NCBI GenBank assembly: GCA_011391155.1
Contig: JAABRA010000110.1
Span: forward strand, 25,721 to 89,720
Source: Burkholderiales bacterium
GTDB lineage: Bacteria > Pseudomonadota > Gammaproteobacteria > Burkholderiales > Burkholderiaceae_C
Direction: 5' to 3'
DNA length: 64,000 bases
Shown here: positions 51,505 through 61,051 of the stretch, piece after piece
Layout: every line of letters begins with the position of its first letter
How positions within the stretch are numbered: the stretch's first letter is position 1
The notes under the pieces: generated by a model
What the model was told of the DNA's origin: nothing
Databases searched by the model: none
What the model saw: the letters and a program-made list of their open reading frames with translations, nothing else
Program-made: the position numbers and the translations under genes

Positions 51505-53949
51505 CTAAACACGCAAGCGCGCCCCAACCCGGTGCGTCAACGACGTCATCACGGCGTCCAGCGCCAACTCAATTCCTGAGTCTGTCAGGGTTGCTTCATC
51601 ACGGTTCAAAACCAGTCGAACGGCAAGACTTTTTTCTCCGGCGCAAAGGCTTCCAGACGCCGCCGTCGTCGACTCAGTCGGTTCTGCCGGTCTTTGACGA
51701 TAGACGTCGAACAGCACCGCATCGCGCAGCAAGCCGCCAGTTTCCGCCGCCCAGAGCGCTTCCATCAATTCATCATGCGTTACCTTTTCAGCAACGATAA
51801 CTGCCAGATCCCGCTCAACCGCCGGGTGTCGGGTGACGACGTCAAAAACGGGGACAGTACGGGCCAGGACGGCATCAAGTTCAAGCTCAAACATCAAGGG
51901 CACCAGTGCAAGATCCCAGGCCTGCCTCCACCGGGGATGCAATTCGCCGACGAACCCGACCGACTGACCATCAAGCAGGACCCGCGCACTGCGACCGGGA
52001 TGCATCGCCGGATGCACCGCTGATTCAAAATTCACCAGACGAGGTGAAAACAGCGCCTCCACATCACCCTTGATGTCGAAAAAATCTGCGTTGCGTGATT
52101 TCCCGGCCCATTGCAGCCGATCCACGGCCCCGTAAGTGACACCCGCGATCCGCATCGGCTGATGAAAGCCTTCAACCGTGGTGTCGGTGTTTTTTACGGA
52201 TTCATCGCGGAGGAATGCGCGCCCTAGTTCAAAAATCCGCGCCCGCTCAGCCTTGCGGTCGGTGTTGAATTTCACGACCTGAAGCAAGGATCCAAGCAAG
52301 GACGAGCGCATGACGCTCATCTGGCTGGCAATCGGGTTCAGCAGCCGGATTGGGGCTGAATTGCCCGCGAGTTCATGCTCCCAGCGTTCATCGACAAAGC
52401 TGAAGTTGATGGTTTCCTGGTAGCCCAGTCCGGCAAGCGCGCGACGCACGGCAAAGGGACTGCGCGCGGATTCCGGCGCCAGTTTCGGGGTGATCGGACC
52501 CAGCGGCGGCGTAGTGGGAAGGTTGTTGTAGCCCACCATGCGGGCAACCTCTTCAATCAGGTCTTCCTCGATCTGAAGATCGAAACGATACGACGGCGGC
52601 GCGACGGTCAAGACGCCGTCGCCCTCCGTCACATCAAGCCCAAGCCCCCGCAGTGCATCGACGCACTGCGTCTGGCTGAGCGGCATACCGATGACCTTGG
52701 CTGCTCGGGCAACGCGTAGCGACACGGGTTGAGCGATGGGCATATTGGGCTGCTGGTCGTCCACGGGACCCGCCTCGCCACCGCATATGCCGAGAATCAA
52801 TTGTGTGATGCGTTCGATATGCTCGACTGTCTGGCCAGGATCAACGCCGCGCTCGAACCGATGGCCGGCATCGGTGGAAAAATTGAAGCGGCGCGAGCGC
52901 CCGGCAATCGCCTTCGGCCACCAGAATGCCGCTTCCACATAGACATTCCTGGTGTCATCCGACACGGCGGTGGAATCACCGCCCATGATGCCGGCCAACG
53001 ATTCAACCTGTACCTCATCGGCAATCACGCCCACCTTGTCGTCCACCGTGACGGTATTGCCATTGAGCAGCTTGATCTGCTCACCTGGCCGGCCCCAGCG
53101 CACATCGATACCCCCGTGCAACTTGTCACGGTCAAAAATATGTGACGGACGGCCGAACTCAAACATCACATAGTTGGAAATATCCACCAGCGCAGTGACA
53201 CTGCGCTGTCCGCATCGCGCAAGACGGTCAACCATCCATTGCGGGGTAACCGCCCTGGTATCGACGTTGCGGACGATTCGACCGGAAAAGCGGCCGCACA
53301 GGTCTGGCGCGCTGACTTTGACCGACAGCCTGTCGGCATGCACCACCGGGGCCGCCGGGAACACCGGCGACACCAGGCGCGCACCCGTCAACGCCGACAC
53401 TTCACGCGCAATGCCGTACACGCTCAGGCAGTGGGCCAGATTGGGCGTCAGCTTGAGGGTGAACAAGGTGTCGTCCAAATCAAGATGCACGCGGATGTCC
53501 ACGCCGATCGGGGCGTCGGCCGCCAATTCCAGCAGCCCACCGTGGTCATCGGAAAGCTTGAGCTCCCGCGCGGAACACAACATGCCCTCGCTTTCGACGC
53601 CACGCAGTTTGCCGGTCTTGATCGTGAACGGCTTGCCATCGTCGCCCGGCGGCAGCTCAGCGCCCACCAGCGCACACGGAACCTTGATGCCGGCACGGGC
53701 ATTGGGGGCGCCGCAAACGATGGTGAGGAGCGCACCTTGGCCAGCGTCGACCTGGCACACGCGCAGCCGATCGGCGTTCGGGTGCTGGACCGTCTCCTTG
53801 ATCTCCGCGACCACGATTCGGGTAAAAAGCGGTGCGACAGGCTCAAGGGCCTCAACCTCCAGGCCAGCCATCGTCAGCGTGTCGGCCAGTTGATGGGTGG
53901 TGAGCGGCGGGTTACAGAATTCGCGCAGCCAGGACTCGGGGAATTGCAT
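51505..53949 (-). CDS. pheT: phenylalanyl-tRNA synthetase beta subunit
   Basis: PheT pairs with PheS in the (alpha-beta)2 enzyme and carries editing and tRNA-binding domains. The 814 residues start 'MQFPESWLREFCNPPLTT' and contain the EMAP-like domain (about 40-150; 'VVAEIKETVQHPNADRLRVC'), B3/B4 and B5 ('FWWPKAIAGRSRRFNFSTDA', 'DAGHRFERGVDPGQ') and a C-terminal FDX-ACB anticodon domain. Length is normal for the bacterial subunit. Confidence 0.97.
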   Translation of the reverse strand: MQFPESWLREFCNPPLTTHQLADTLTMAGLEVEALEPVAPLFTRIVVAEIKETVQHPNADRLRVCQVDAGQGALLTIVCGAPNARAGIKVPCALVGAELPPGDDGKPFTIKTGKLRGVESEGMLCSARELKLSDDHGGLLELAADAPIGVDIRVHLDLDDTLFTLKLTPNLAHCLSVYGIAREVSALTGARLVSPVFPAAPVVHADRLSVKVSAPDLCGRFSGRIVRNVDTRAVTPQWMVDRLARCGQRSVTALVDISNYVMFEFGRPSHIFDRDKLHGGIDVRWGRPGEQIKLLNGNTVTVDDKVGVIADEVQVESLAGIMGGDSTAVSDDTRNVYVEAAFWWPKAIAGRSRRFNFSTDAGHRFERGVDPGQTVEHIERITQLILGICGGEAGPVDDQQPNMPIAQPVSLRVARAAKVIGMPLSQTQCVDALRGLGLDVTEGDGVLTVAPPSYRFDLQIEEDLIEEVARMVGYNNLPTTPPLGPITPKLAPESARSPFAVRRALAGLGYQETINFSFVDERWEHELAGNSAPIRLLNPIASQMSVMRSSLLGSLLQVVKFNTDRKAERARIFELGRAFLRDESVKNTDTTVEGFHQPMRIAGVTYGAVDRLQWAGKSRNADFFDIKGDVEALFSPRLVNFESAVHPAMHPGRSARVLLDGQSVGFVGELHPRWRQAWDLALVPLMFELELDAVLARTVPVFDVVTRHPAVERDLAVIVAEKVTHDELMEALWAAETGGLLRDAVLFDVYRQRPAEPTESTTAASGSLCAGEKSLAVRLVLNRDEATLTDSGIELALDAVMTSLTHRVGARLRV

Positions 53950-54020
53950 GATCAGTCTTTAGTCAGTTACAAGTAGCGCGCCGGGTCCGGAAAATGCCTC
54001 AGTCGCGCCGTGCAGCGCGT

Positions 54021-55073
54021 TCACTGGAATTGACTCAGGAAGCGAATGTCGCCGTCAAAGAAAAGTCGCAGATCGTTGACACCGTAACGCAGCATCGTCA
54101 GGCGGTCCGGTCCCATGCCAAAGGCAAATCCGATGAACTGCTCCGGATCGAGGCCCATATTGCGAACCACATTCGGATGCACCTGGCCGGAACCAGCCAC
54201 CTCAAGCCAGCGGCCGGCGAGGGGGCCGGTCTGAAACTGGATGTCGATTTCGGCGCTGGGCTCAGTGAACGGGAAGAAACTGGGACGGAAACGGAGTACC
54301 AGGTCGGCGGACTCAAAAAAGCTCCGGCAGAAATCGGTAAACACCACCTTCAGATCCTTGAAGCTGACATTTTCGCCAATCCAGAGGCCTTCGCACTGGT
54401 GGAACATCGGCGAGTGCGTGGCATCGCTATCCACACGATACGTGCGACCGGGCGCGATGACCCGAATCTCAGGCATGCCCTGCCCGGCGTCCAGCGCGGC
54501 ACGATGGCGCTTCACATGCTGCACAGCGTGACGGATCTGCATGGGACTGGTGTGCGTGCGCAACAGGTTGGGCGCCGCGGCGGTGCCCCCTTCCACGTAG
54601 AAGGTGTCATGCATGGAGCGCGCCGGATGGTCTTCGGGGGTGTTCAAGGCCGTAAAGTTGAACCAGTCGGTTTCTATCTCGGGCCCCTGCGCCACCTCAA
54701 AGCCCATCGAAGCAAAAATCAGCTCGATGCGTTCGAGAGTCAGGGAAACCGGGTGTAGACCTCCTAGTCCACGCTGCCGGCCCGGCAGGGTCACGTCGAG
54801 CGCCTCGGCCTTCAGTTGAGCCTGCAACTCGGCATCGGACAAGGCCTGGCGCCGGGCATTGAGCGCCGCCTCGATCGCCTGCTTGGCCCGATTGATTGCC
54901 GCGCCAAGCGTCTTCTTCTCGTCAATGCTGAGCGCGGCCATGCCTTTCATCAGTTCGGTCAGGCGACCGGACTTCCCCAGAAATCGGGCCTTGGTGTTTT
55001 CCAGATCCGCCGGCGTCAGCGCCAGCTCGAAGCTTTCGCGGGCGCTGTCAACCAGTGCGTCCAACTCGTTCAT
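54021..55073 (-). CDS. pheS: phenylalanyl-tRNA synthetase alpha subunit
   Basis: PheS holds the catalytic class II core. The 350-residue product has an N-terminal coiled coil, then '[20 protein letters not shown]', motif 2 region '[17 protein letters not shown]' and '[20 protein letters not shown]', and motif 3 '[20 protein letters not shown]'. I start it at ATG 55073; a TTG 5 codons earlier is less likely. It follows rplT after a 143-bp gap that contains a REP-like element. Confidence 0.97.
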   Translation of the reverse strand: MNELDALVDSARESFELALTPADLENTKARFLGKSGRLTELMKGMAALSIDEKKTLGAAINRAKQAIEAALNARRQALSDAELQAQLKAEALDVTLPGRQRGLGGLHPVSLTLERIELIFASMGFEVAQGPEIETDWFNFTALNTPEDHPARSMHDTFYVEGGTAAAPNLLRTHTSPMQIRHAVQHVKRHRAALDAGQGMPEIRVIAPGRTYRVDSDATHSPMFHQCEGLWIGENVSFKDLKVVFTDFCRSFFESADLVLRFRPSFFPFTEPSAEIDIQFQTGPLAGRWLEVAGSGQVHPNVVRNMGLDPEQFIGFAFGMGPDRLTMLRYGVNDLRLFFDGDIRFLSQFQ

Positions 55074-55129
55074 ATCGTTCTTTGTCAAGAAAAAAAGGCC
55101 GGGGCCTTCACAAGCACCAGCCCAAAAAA

Positions 55130-55200
55130 TTGGGGCCAGACCCCACTACCGCGATGCCGCACCAAGGTGCTGCAAGTGGTAGCCAGGTTCTGACCCCGTC
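55130..55200. repeat. REP-like palindrome pair between rplT and pheS
   Basis: GGGGCCAGACCCC (55132-55144) and GGTTCTGACCCC (55186-55197) are two related, near-palindromic GGGGTCnGACCCC-type units in inverted order with about 41 bp between them. The unit resembles REP sequences often associated with IS200-like (RAYT) transposases. No such transposase is in the window. Confidence 0.55.
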
Positions 55201-55216
55201 TTCCTGGGCGCGAAAA

Positions 55217-55576
55217 TCAGGCCGCCAGCTTGGCCTTGACTTGCTCCACGATACCGGCAAAAGCAGCCATGTCGTGCACGGCAATATCGGAGAGCACCTT
55301 CCGGTCGATCTCAATGTTGGCTTTCTTCAGGCCATTGGCAAACTGGCTGTAGGTCATGCCGCACTGACGGGCCGCCGCATTGATACGGGCGATCCACAAC
55401 TGGCGGAAAACACGCTTTTTGGTACGGCGGTCGCGGTAGGCATACTGCCCCGCCTTCATTACCGCTTCTTTGGCGATGCGGAAGACATTGCCGCGGCGGC
55501 CGCGGAAACCTTTTGCAAGGGCAAGAACTTTTTTGTGGCGGGCGCGAGCCGTTACACCACGTTTGACGCGAGGCAT
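55217..55576 (-). CDS. rplT: 50S ribosomal protein L20
   Basis: L20 is needed early in 50S assembly and represses its own operon in enterobacteria. The 119-residue product has '[20 protein letters not shown]', '[20 protein letters not shown]' and '[20 protein letters not shown]'. It follows rpmI after 25 bp. Confidence 0.98.
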   Translation of the reverse strand: MPRVKRGVTARARHKKVLALAKGFRGRRGNVFRIAKEAVMKAGQYAYRDRRTKKRVFRQLWIARINAAARQCGMTYSQFANGLKKANIEIDRKVLSDIAVHDMAAFAGIVEQVKAKLAA

Positions 55577-55601
55577 GTGATTACTCCTTGTTCGTCGTTA
55601 A

Positions 55602-55805
55602 TTAAATGCCGCGACCGGGCAACATCTGGGCCATGGAAACCATGTTGGTTTCATGCACCGTGACGGCACCGCGCAAATGGCGTTTATTTTTGGTGGTCTT
55701 CTTGGTCAGAATGTGACGCTTGAAGGCTTGCCCGCGCTTGACGGTGCCACCCGGACGAACACGAAAGCGCTTTTTGGCGCTGCTCTTGGTCTTCATTTTG
55801 GGCAT
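55602..55805 (-). CDS. rpmI: 50S ribosomal protein L35
   Basis: The 67-residue product from ATG 55805 is the complete L35: '[20 protein letters not shown]', '[20 protein letters not shown]' and '[10 protein letters not shown]'. AGGAG precedes the ATG. A 188-bp leader separates it from infC. Confidence 0.97.
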   Translation of the reverse strand: MPKMKTKSSAKKRFRVRPGGTVKRGQAFKRHILTKKTTKNKRHLRGAVTVHETNMVSMAQMLPGRGI

Positions 55806-55993
55806 GTGAATGCTCCTGTTTTTCTGTGCTCGTGAGGCGTCCGCAAACTGTTTGCAGCCTTGATGGCCCCGAGCCACTTGTGCACAGAGGTTGCCCTCCC
55901 TGCTTTTGCCGGGAAATTAGAAATTCCCGACTTTCACGCCAGGCCGTAAAACCTGACGCTCCCTCAAGGCGGCCCTGCGACCGCCCCGAAAAT
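55806..55993 (-). promoter_or_regulatory. infC-rpmI leader with inverted repeats
   Basis: This 188-bp gap is unusually long for the operon. It contains CGGGAA/TTCCCG (around 55910-55930) and other GC-rich inverted repeats. In E. coli the same leader binds L20 and represses rpmI-rplT; a similar role here is inferred from position only. Confidence 0.4.
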
Positions 55994-56587
55994 TCAAACC
56001 TGTGCTGAAGGCGCTGTTTCAGCAGCGGGCTTGGCCGCCACCTTGCGCTTGCCTGGCGCGATCATCATGATCATCTGCCGACCTTCGAGCTTCGGATACT
56101 GCTCCACCACGATCAAATCCGCCAGCTCATCACGAATGCGGTTGAGCAAGGCCATGCCGATTTCCTGGTGCGTGATTTCACGCCCGCGAAAGCGCAGCGT
56201 GATCTTGCATTTGTCCCCGTCAGCAAGAAAGCGCTTGATATTGCGCATCTTGATGTTGTAGTCGCCGTCATCGGTACCCGGTCGAAACTTGACCTCCTTG
56301 ATCTCAATCACCGTCTGCTTGGCCTTGGCCTCTGCCGCGCGCTTTTGCTCCTGGTACTTGAACTTTCCGTAGTCCATCAGGCGACAGACGGGTGGATTCG
56401 CCGTGGCAGAAATCTCAACCAGATCAACATCCAGCTCGCCCGCCATGCGAAGGGCCTCCATCAAACTCACCACACCCAGTGGCTCGTTTTCGGGGCCGGA
56501 AAGACGGACTTCCGGGGCCATGATTTCACGGTTCAGGCGATGTTTGCGCTCTTCGCGGTGACGACGATCACGAAATTCAGTAGCGAT
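55994..56587 (-). CDS. infC: translation initiation factor IF-3 (ATC start)
   Basis: IF-3 keeps ribosomal subunits apart and checks the start codon. The 197-residue product has '[20 protein letters not shown]', '[20 protein letters not shown]', '[20 protein letters not shown]' and '[20 protein letters not shown]'. The first ATG (56521) lies inside the conserved N-domain, after '[11 protein letters not shown]'. Reading upstream, the frame reaches ATC 56585-56587 with AAGGA 8 bp before it and an in-frame TGA two codons further up, so the start must be ATC. Such rare starts allow IF-3 to repress its own synthesis. It follows thrS after 85 bp. Confidence 0.95.
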   Translation of the reverse strand: MATEFRDRRHREERKHRLNREIMAPEVRLSGPENEPLGVVSLMEALRMAGELDVDLVEISATANPPVCRLMDYGKFKYQEQKRAAEAKAKQTVIEIKEVKFRPGTDDGDYNIKMRNIKRFLADGDKCKITLRFRGREITHQEIGMALLNRIRDELADLIVVEQYPKLEGRQMIMMIAPGKRKVAAKPAAETAPSAQV

Positions 56588-56601
56588 GACTCAAATCCTT
56601 T

Positions 56602-56642
56602 AATAATTTGCTACAAATACTGTAGCTAAGACCGACCAGTTC
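56602..56642 (-). repeat. interspersed ~40-bp repeat, copy E
   Basis: Read on the minus strand the copy is AACTGGTCGGTCTTAGCTAC followed by AGTATTTGTAGCAAATT. It lies between thrS and infC and ends 14 bp before the infC ATC start, so it forms part of the infC leader. Confidence 0.65.
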
Positions 56643-56672
56643 ACGCTGGCTAAAGCATTTTTTGATTAAAAA

Positions 56673-58580
56673 TCAAACTTTAGAAGCAATGTCCGAGGCG
56701 ATGAGTTTCAGAAACGCATCCAGGGACATCACGCCGAGGTCTTTATTTCCCCGGGCGCGCACTGCGACGGCGCCGGCTGCCTTTTCCTTGTCACCTACCA
56801 CAAGGATAAAGGGAAGCTTTTGCAACGAGTGCTCCCGTATTTTATACGTAATTTTTTCGTTACGCAGGTCAACCGCCACCCTAAGCCCTTGATTTTCCAG
56901 CGTTTTGGCAATTTCGCGACAGTAGTCGGCCTGCGAATCGGTGATGTTGAGCACACCCACCTGCACCGGTGCCAGCCAGGTTGGCAACGCCCCTGCATGC
57001 TCCTCGATGAGAATCCCAATAAAACGCTCCAGGCTGCCGACGATGGCGCGGTGCAGCATCACCGGCCGGTGACGGGCGCCATCTTCACCCACATACTCTG
57101 CGTCCAGCCGCTCGGGCATGGAAAAATCAACCTGTATGGTTCCGCATTGCCACTGCCGCCCGATCGCGTCTTTCAGCGTGTACTCGATCTTGGGGCCATA
57201 AAAAGCCCCTTCGCCGGGCGACAACTCGAAGGCACAGCCAGACGCCTGCAGGCTTTCGATCAAGGCCTTTTCGGCCTTGTCCCAGCTTTCGTCGGAACCA
57301 ATTCGCTGCTCGGGACGGGTTGCGACCTTGTAAATGATGTTGTGGAAGCCGAAATCGGCATAAACCTTCTGCAGCAACGTGGTGTAGGCCCGGCATTCCG
57401 GAAGAATCTGTTCTTCCGTGCAGAAGATATGACCGTCGTCCTGGGTGAAGCCGCGAACGCGCATGATGCCGTGCAGGCCACCCGTGGGTTCGTTGCGATG
57501 ACACTGGCCGAACTCACCGTAGCGCAGCGGCAGGTCGCGGTAGCTCTTGATCCCCTGCTTGAAGATCAGGATGTGACCCGGGCAGTTCATCGGCTTGAGA
57601 GCGTACTCGCGCTTTTCGCTCTCGGTGGTGAACATGTTCTCGCGGTATTTGTCCCAATGGCCAGTCTTCTCCCACAGGCTCTTGTCCAGCAACTGCGGGC
57701 CCTTGACCTCCTGGTAGCCGTTGTCGTGGTAAACCCGGCGCATGTACTGCTCGACACCTTGCCAGACCGTCCACCCCTTGGGATGCCAGAACACCAGGCC
57801 CGGCGCGTGATCGTCGATGTGGAACAGGTCCAGTTCACGGCCCAGTTTCCGGTGGTCCCGCTTCTCGGCCTCCTCCAGCATCGTCAGGTGCTGTTGCAGT
57901 TCATCTTTCGTGGCCCAGGCCGTGCCATAGATGCGTTGCAGCATCTCGTTGCGGTGATCGCCACGCCAGTAGGCGCCAGCCACCTTCATGAGCTTGAAGT
58001 GCCTGAGCTTGCCGGTGCTGGGCACGTGCGGCCCGCGACACAGGTCCTCGAAACTGCCTTCGCGGTACAGGCTGACCTCTTCATTGCCCGGAATGCTGGC
58101 AATGATCTCAGCCTTGTAATGCTCGCCCAGCCCCTTGAAATAGGCCACGGCTTCGTCGCGCGGCAGCACGCGGCGCACCACGGGCTCATCCTTGGTGGCG
58201 AGTTCGCCCATGCGCTTTTCAATCGCTACCAAGTCCTCGGGCGTGAACGGGCGTTTGTAGGAAAAATCGTAGAAAAATCCATTCTCGATCACCGGGCCGA
58301 TCGTGACCTGGGCATCCGGAAACAATTCTTTGACTGCGTAGGCCAGCAAGTGCGCTGTGGAATGCCGGATGACTTCCAGCCCATCCGCATCTTTGGCCGT
58401 GATGATGGACACCGGGCTGCTGTCTTCGATCAGGAAACTGGTATCCACCACCTTGCCATGCACCTTGCCCGCCAGGGCGGCCTTGGCAAGGCCTGCGCCG
58501 ATGGAAGCGGCGACCTCTGCCACCGTCACCGGCTGGGGAAATGCGCGTTGGGAACCATCGGGAAGCGTAATCTGGATCAT
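56673..58580 (-). CDS. thrS: threonyl-tRNA synthetase
   Basis: ThrS charges tRNA-Thr. The 635-residue product has a TGS domain (1-62), the editing domain with '[20 protein letters not shown]', the class II core with '[20 protein letters not shown]' (zinc Cys), motif 2 '[20 protein letters not shown]' and '[20 protein letters not shown]' (motif 3), and a C-terminal anticodon domain. Length is normal. The ATG has no Shine-Dalgarno sequence, and a terminator-like hairpin stands 27 bp upstream. Confidence 0.97.
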   Translation of the reverse strand: MIQITLPDGSQRAFPQPVTVAEVAASIGAGLAKAALAGKVHGKVVDTSFLIEDSSPVSIITAKDADGLEVIRHSTAHLLAYAVKELFPDAQVTIGPVIENGFFYDFSYKRPFTPEDLVAIEKRMGELATKDEPVVRRVLPRDEAVAYFKGLGEHYKAEIIASIPGNEEVSLYREGSFEDLCRGPHVPSTGKLRHFKLMKVAGAYWRGDHRNEMLQRIYGTAWATKDELQQHLTMLEEAEKRDHRKLGRELDLFHIDDHAPGLVFWHPKGWTVWQGVEQYMRRVYHDNGYQEVKGPQLLDKSLWEKTGHWDKYRENMFTTESEKREYALKPMNCPGHILIFKQGIKSYRDLPLRYGEFGQCHRNEPTGGLHGIMRVRGFTQDDGHIFCTEEQILPECRAYTTLLQKVYADFGFHNIIYKVATRPEQRIGSDESWDKAEKALIESLQASGCAFELSPGEGAFYGPKIEYTLKDAIGRQWQCGTIQVDFSMPERLDAEYVGEDGARHRPVMLHRAIVGSLERFIGILIEEHAGALPTWLAPVQVGVLNITDSQADYCREIAKTLENQGLRVAVDLRNEKITYKIREHSLQKLPFILVVGDKEKAAGAVAVRARGNKDLGVMSLDAFLKLIASDIASKV

Positions 58581-58606
58581 GGTGTGTGGGGCCAGGGAGG
58601 AGTGGC

Positions 58607-58634
58607 AAAAAGAAAGCGCGGTGAATGCCGCGCT
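58607..58634 (-). terminator. terminator-like hairpin upstream of thrS
   Basis: AGCGCGG pairs with CCGCGCT around a 6-nt loop, followed on the minus strand by TTTCTTTT. It lies between the binding-protein gene (stop 58848) and thrS (start 58580), so it either ends the upstream transcript or attenuates thrS. Confidence 0.65.
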
Positions 58635-58847
58635 AGACCCTTGAATTGAAAAATTTGTGCGCCCAGGGCGCGCGGACTAGCGACCCTGGTAGCTGGACAG
58701 CCTGCCCGGCATCGTGCGGGTCTTCATAATCTGCTCGCAGTGCTCACTTTTGACGCGACATTTCAAAAAACTTGCGGGACATGATTCTAACTGCTTGACA
58801 CGACAGGAGCCCCGCATCGAGGGCTGCGCTATCGGGCGTCAACGCGC

Positions 58848-60044
58848 TTACTTCATCGCCTCGGCCGGCCGGCGTGCTTTCACATACGCGTCGCTGGGCT
58901 GATAGGTCTTGCCGTCGGCGTAGCGCCACTGCACCATGGTGCCCTTGCCGCCACGCACCTCGAGCTTTCCGACATAGGCGCCCATGGTGGACTGCTGGTC
59001 GATGGCGCGGAACTCGGCCGGACCAAAGGGCGTACTGAACTTCAGGCCGCGCAGGGCCGCCACGAGCTTCTCGTTGTCGGTGCCTTTGGCCTTGCGGATC
59101 GCCTCGAAGATCGCCTGCATCGTGGCATAGCCCACGACCGAGCCCACCTTCGGGTTCTCGTTGAACCGCTTGTAGTAATTGGCGGCGAAGGACGCGTGTT
59201 CCTTGCTGTCGATCTGGTCCCAGGGGTAGCCGGTGACGATCCAGCCCTTCGGTGTCTCGTCCTTCAGCACATCCAGGTACTCGGGTTCGCCCGAGAGCAT
59301 CGACACCACCGGCACCTTGGGGAATACGCCACGCTGGTTGCCTTCGCGCACCAGGCGCGCCAGGTCGGCGGCGAAAGTGACGTTGAAGATCGCGTCGGGC
59401 TTGCTGTTCATGATGGCGCTGAGCGTGCTGCCCGCCTCCAGTTTGCCTTGCGCAGGCCACTGCTCGCCGACAAACTCCACATCCGGACGTTGGGCCTTCA
59501 GCAGTTCCTTGAAGCTGGCCACCGCGCTCTGGCCGTATTCGTAGTTGGGTGCAATCGTCGCCCAGCGCTTGGCGGGCATCTTGGCGGCCTCTTCGACCAG
59601 CATGGACGCCTGCATCCAGGTGCTGGGGCGCAGCCGGAAGGTGTAGCGGTTACCCTTGTCCCAGACGATGGCGTCGGTCAGGGGTTCGCTGGCGATGAAC
59701 ACCCGCTTGTTTTTCGCAGCATGGTCGGCCAGCGCCAGGCCCACGTTGCTCAGGAAGCCGCCGGCCAGCACATCGACTTTTTCCTTGGAAGTGAGCTCCA
59801 TCGCATGGCGCAGGGCTTCTTCCGGCTTGCCGGCGTCGTCGCGCTGCAGCACCTCGACCTTGCGGCCCAGCAACCCACCCGCGGCATTGACCTCTTCCAC
59901 CGCCAGTTGCCAGCCCTGCTTGTAGGGTTGGGTGAACTGGGGAATGGCCGAATAGCTGTTGATTTCACCGATCCTGATGGGCGCGCCCTGCGCGAACGCC
60001 ACCGAAGCCGCGAGGACCAGACTCCCAACGAAGACTTGCTTCAT
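58848..60044 (-). CDS. ABC transporter substrate-binding protein, branched-chain amino acid type
   Basis: The 398-residue periplasmic protein has a signal peptide ('MKQVFVGSLVLAASVAFA', cleavage near 18) and the LivJ/Peripla_BP_6 fold ('PIRIGEINSYSAIPQFTQPY', 'GWQLAVEEVNAAGGLLGRKV', 'VDVLAGGFLSNVGLALADHA', 'FRLRPSTWMQASML'). Members bind amino acids, amides, urea or aromatic compounds; the ligand is unknown. No permease or ATPase gene is adjacent. The ATG has a perfect GGAGGTGA ribosome site. It is divergent from the TSUP gene. Confidence 0.92.
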   Translation of the reverse strand: MKQVFVGSLVLAASVAFAQGAPIRIGEINSYSAIPQFTQPYKQGWQLAVEEVNAAGGLLGRKVEVLQRDDAGKPEEALRHAMELTSKEKVDVLAGGFLSNVGLALADHAAKNKRVFIASEPLTDAIVWDKGNRYTFRLRPSTWMQASMLVEEAAKMPAKRWATIAPNYEYGQSAVASFKELLKAQRPDVEFVGEQWPAQGKLEAGSTLSAIMNSKPDAIFNVTFAADLARLVREGNQRGVFPKVPVVSMLSGEPEYLDVLKDETPKGWIVTGYPWDQIDSKEHASFAANYYKRFNENPKVGSVVGYATMQAIFEAIRKAKGTDNEKLVAALRGLKFSTPFGPAEFRAIDQQSTMGAYVGKLEVRGGKGTMVQWRYADGKTYQPSDAYVKARRPAEAMK

Positions 60045-60174
60045 GTCACCTCCAAAAGCTGCGTAATGTAGCAGCACTGGTTCAAAAAATGTCGCCAATG
60101 TGACAACGCAGGATGCACGCAGCCGTTGACAAACGCGCTGACGCAACCCCTGGTCAGTCGTTCTTATGCTCCAA

Positions 60175-60220
60175 AAGAATATATGAACAACTAAAAAGTC
60201 GTTTGTTATTGCATAAAGCG
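60175..60220 (+). promoter_or_regulatory. AT-rich LysR-type control region of the sulfur operon
   Basis: An AT-rich stretch with TATATGAACAACTAAAAAGT followed by CGTTTGTTATTGCATAA stands 18-60 bp before the TSUP gene. Its composition, the TTATTGCATAA pseudo-palindrome and the position fit a CysB-type activator site; the match to a consensus could not be tested. Confidence 0.4.
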
Positions 60221-60237
60221 CCCGTAAAGTTGCCGCC

Positions 60238-61029
60238 ATGCATGACATCGCATTCATTGTTGCCGGCTTCTTCGTGGGACTCATCGTCGGATTGACCGGC
60301 GTGGGCGGCGGCTCGCTGATGACGCCGATCCTGATCTTTGTTTTCGGCGTCAAGCCCTACCTGGCGGTCGGCACCGACCTGCTGTTTGCCGCGTTCACCA
60401 AGATGGGCGGCACCGTGAGCCTGGCGCGACAACGGCTGGTGCCCTGGCGGGTCGTGACGCACCTGTGCGCGGGCAGCATCCCCGCCGCGCTGCTGACCTT
60501 GTATGTGCTGCACACCGTCGGCCCGGCCGAACCCGCGGTTCAGCGCGTGATGACCACGACGCTGGGCGTGGCGCTGCTGCTGACGGCCGCTGCCACCCTG
60601 TTCAAGGCGATCCGCGGCAAACAGGCGCCCCGGTCGCTGGCCGACAACCAGCTCGCGCAAGCCACGCGAGCGCGCCACTGGGCGCTGCCGCTGCTGTTCG
60701 GCGCCATCATCGGCGCCCTGGTCACGCTGACCTCGGTGGGCGCGGGCGCCATTGGCGTGACCGTGCTGCTGATCCTCTACCCGCTATTGCCGCTGCCGCG
60801 CATTGTCGGCGCGGACATTGCCTACGCCGTCCCGCTGACCTTGGTGGCCGGCCTGGGCCACGCCTCGCTGGGCTCGGTGGACTGGCCCTTGCTGGCCAAG
60901 CTGCTGGCCGGGTCGCTGCCCGGCATCTGGGTCGGCTCGCACCTGATGTCCAGAACCCCTGAGCGGCTGATCCGCTCCGTGCTCTCGCTGCTGCTCGCCT
61001 ACGCCGGCACCAAGCTGGTCCTGATCTGA
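60238..61029 (+). CDS. TSUP (TauE/SafE) family sulfur-compound transporter
   Basis: The 263-residue inner-membrane protein has eight hydrophobic segments in two halves, each with the TSUP signature ('FFVGLIVGLTGVGGGSLMTP', 'GAIIGALVTLTSVGAGAIGV'). Carriers of this family move sulfite, sulfonates or sulfate. It lies 22 bp before cysI and is likely the sulfate/sulfite carrier of the assimilation operon (inferred from position). Confidence 0.92.
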   Translation: MHDIAFIVAGFFVGLIVGLTGVGGGSLMTPILIFVFGVKPYLAVGTDLLFAAFTKMGGTVSLARQRLVPWRVVTHLCAGSIPAALLTLYVLHTVGPAEPAVQRVMTTTLGVALLLTAAATLFKAIRGKQAPRSLADNQLAQATRARHWALPLLFGAIIGALVTLTSVGAGAIGVTVLLILYPLLPLPRIVGADIAYAVPLTLVAGLGHASLGSVDWPLLAKLLAGSLPGIWVGSHLMSRTPERLIRSVLSLLLAYAGTKLVLI

Positions 61030-61051
61030 TTTTCCAAACCTGCCGACCCCC

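Noticed and set aside
56820..58649. A 609-codon open frame on the plus strand opposite thrS
   Set aside because: It is a shadow of thrS with no family features.
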